Shown: positions 63,939-64,000 of the stretch, one piece after another
Numbering within the stretch: position 1 is the first letter of the stretch
How the letters are laid out: each line of letters opens with the position of its first letter
DNA from: Algoriphagus sp. AGSA1
GTDB lineage: Bacteria > Bacteroidota > Bacteroidia > Cytophagales > Cyclobacteriaceae
Direction: 5' to 3'
Assembly: GCF_021390545.1 (NCBI RefSeq)
Contig: NZ_JAJUWR010000004.1
Coordinates: 181,702-245,701 of the forward strand
DNA: 64,000 bases
Translations under genes and position numbers: made by a program
Notes under the pieces: generated by a model
What the model was told of the DNA's origin: nothing
What the model saw: only the letters and a program-made list of their open reading frames with translations
Databases searched by the model: none

Positions 63939-64000
63939 ATGAAAGAAGAAGAAACAGCATTCAAGAAGAAAGTATTAAAACAGTTTTTATCAGGAGAGAA
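63939..64000 (+). CDS. 5' end of a gene, possibly an IS256-type transposase
   Basis: An ATG at 63939 opens a frame reading MKEEETAFKKKVLKQFLSGE and still open at the window edge. The beginning, with a Lys-rich helix and a following FLSGE, recalls IS256-family transposases of Bacteroidota, and an IR-like sequence lies 65 bp before it. Twenty residues are too few to be sure. Confidence 0.4.
   Translation, partial: MKEEETAFKKKVLKQFLSGE

Noticed and set aside
1..64000. CRISPR arrays, rRNA genes, prophage modules
   Set aside because: No regularly spaced repeats, rRNA-like sequence, integrase or phage structural genes were found by reading the window.

Overview
The window looks like a chromosomal segment of a Bacteroidota bacterium, probably of the Cytophagales (Cyclobacteriaceae/Algoriphagus-like). 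That placement is inferred from gene families, not from a search. The signs are two secreted proteins with type IX secretion C-terminal sorting domains, a TonB-dependent receptor with a carboxypeptidase-regulatory-like N-terminus, LytS/LytT-type regulators, a fused RibBA, start sites without Shine-Dalgarno sequences, and repeated promoter -7 boxes of the Bacteroidota form TAnnTTTG.

Positions 1-38950 are mostly housekeeping. A large unidentified gene runs off the left edge. It is followed by a ferrous iron uptake operon (feoA, feoB and a 38-residue FeoB-associated protein), a flippase, a universal stress protein, an ECF sigma factor operon, mscL, an S9 oligopeptidase, mgsA-pfkA, a thioredoxin-like protein and class II aldolase. 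Next comes an alpha-glucoside module: a LacI regulator, a palindromic operator, a GH31 glucosidase and an SLC45/GPH-type sugar transporter. A minus-strand run follows (TPR histidine kinase, surE, a secreted protein, ribBA, dnaG). It is divergent from an Fe-S/secretion run: mrp, a NifU domain protein, an M43 protease, a PASTA protein, a sorting-domain protein and a rhodanese. An M50 protease, a HAD phosphatase and a CAU-anticodon tRNA close this part.

Positions 39000-54000 are accessory. They hold an AraC regulator, a lipoprotein esterase, two LytS/LytT-type kinase-regulator pairs flanking a TonB-dependent receptor, a VOC protein, two unusual secreted peptidase candidates (a gluzincin-like protein and a double-DTG aspartic protease), a membrane protein, an alkylguanine-DNA methyltransferase, an EthD-domain protein and a small lipoprotein.

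Positions 55000-63800 are the most unusual part. Several SRPBCC and SnoaL-like proteins cluster around a GlxA/AraC-type regulator, together with a phytanoyl-CoA-dioxygenase-like enzyme, an effector-binding-like protein and a DHFR-like reductase. The cluster has decayed copies: a tandem-duplicated SnoaL/SRPBCC junction with a frameshift and a nonsense codon, an SDR reduced to its ends, and a frameshifted orphan gene. Three promoters in this cluster carry an ACACGC element exactly 22 nt upstream of a -7-like box, which suggests a small shared regulon. The right edge enters what may be an IS256-type insertion sequence.

Many of the longest open frames start at TTG codons upstream of the real ATG. 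In several cases that TTG lies inside the promoter box. The starts given here use the downstream codon.
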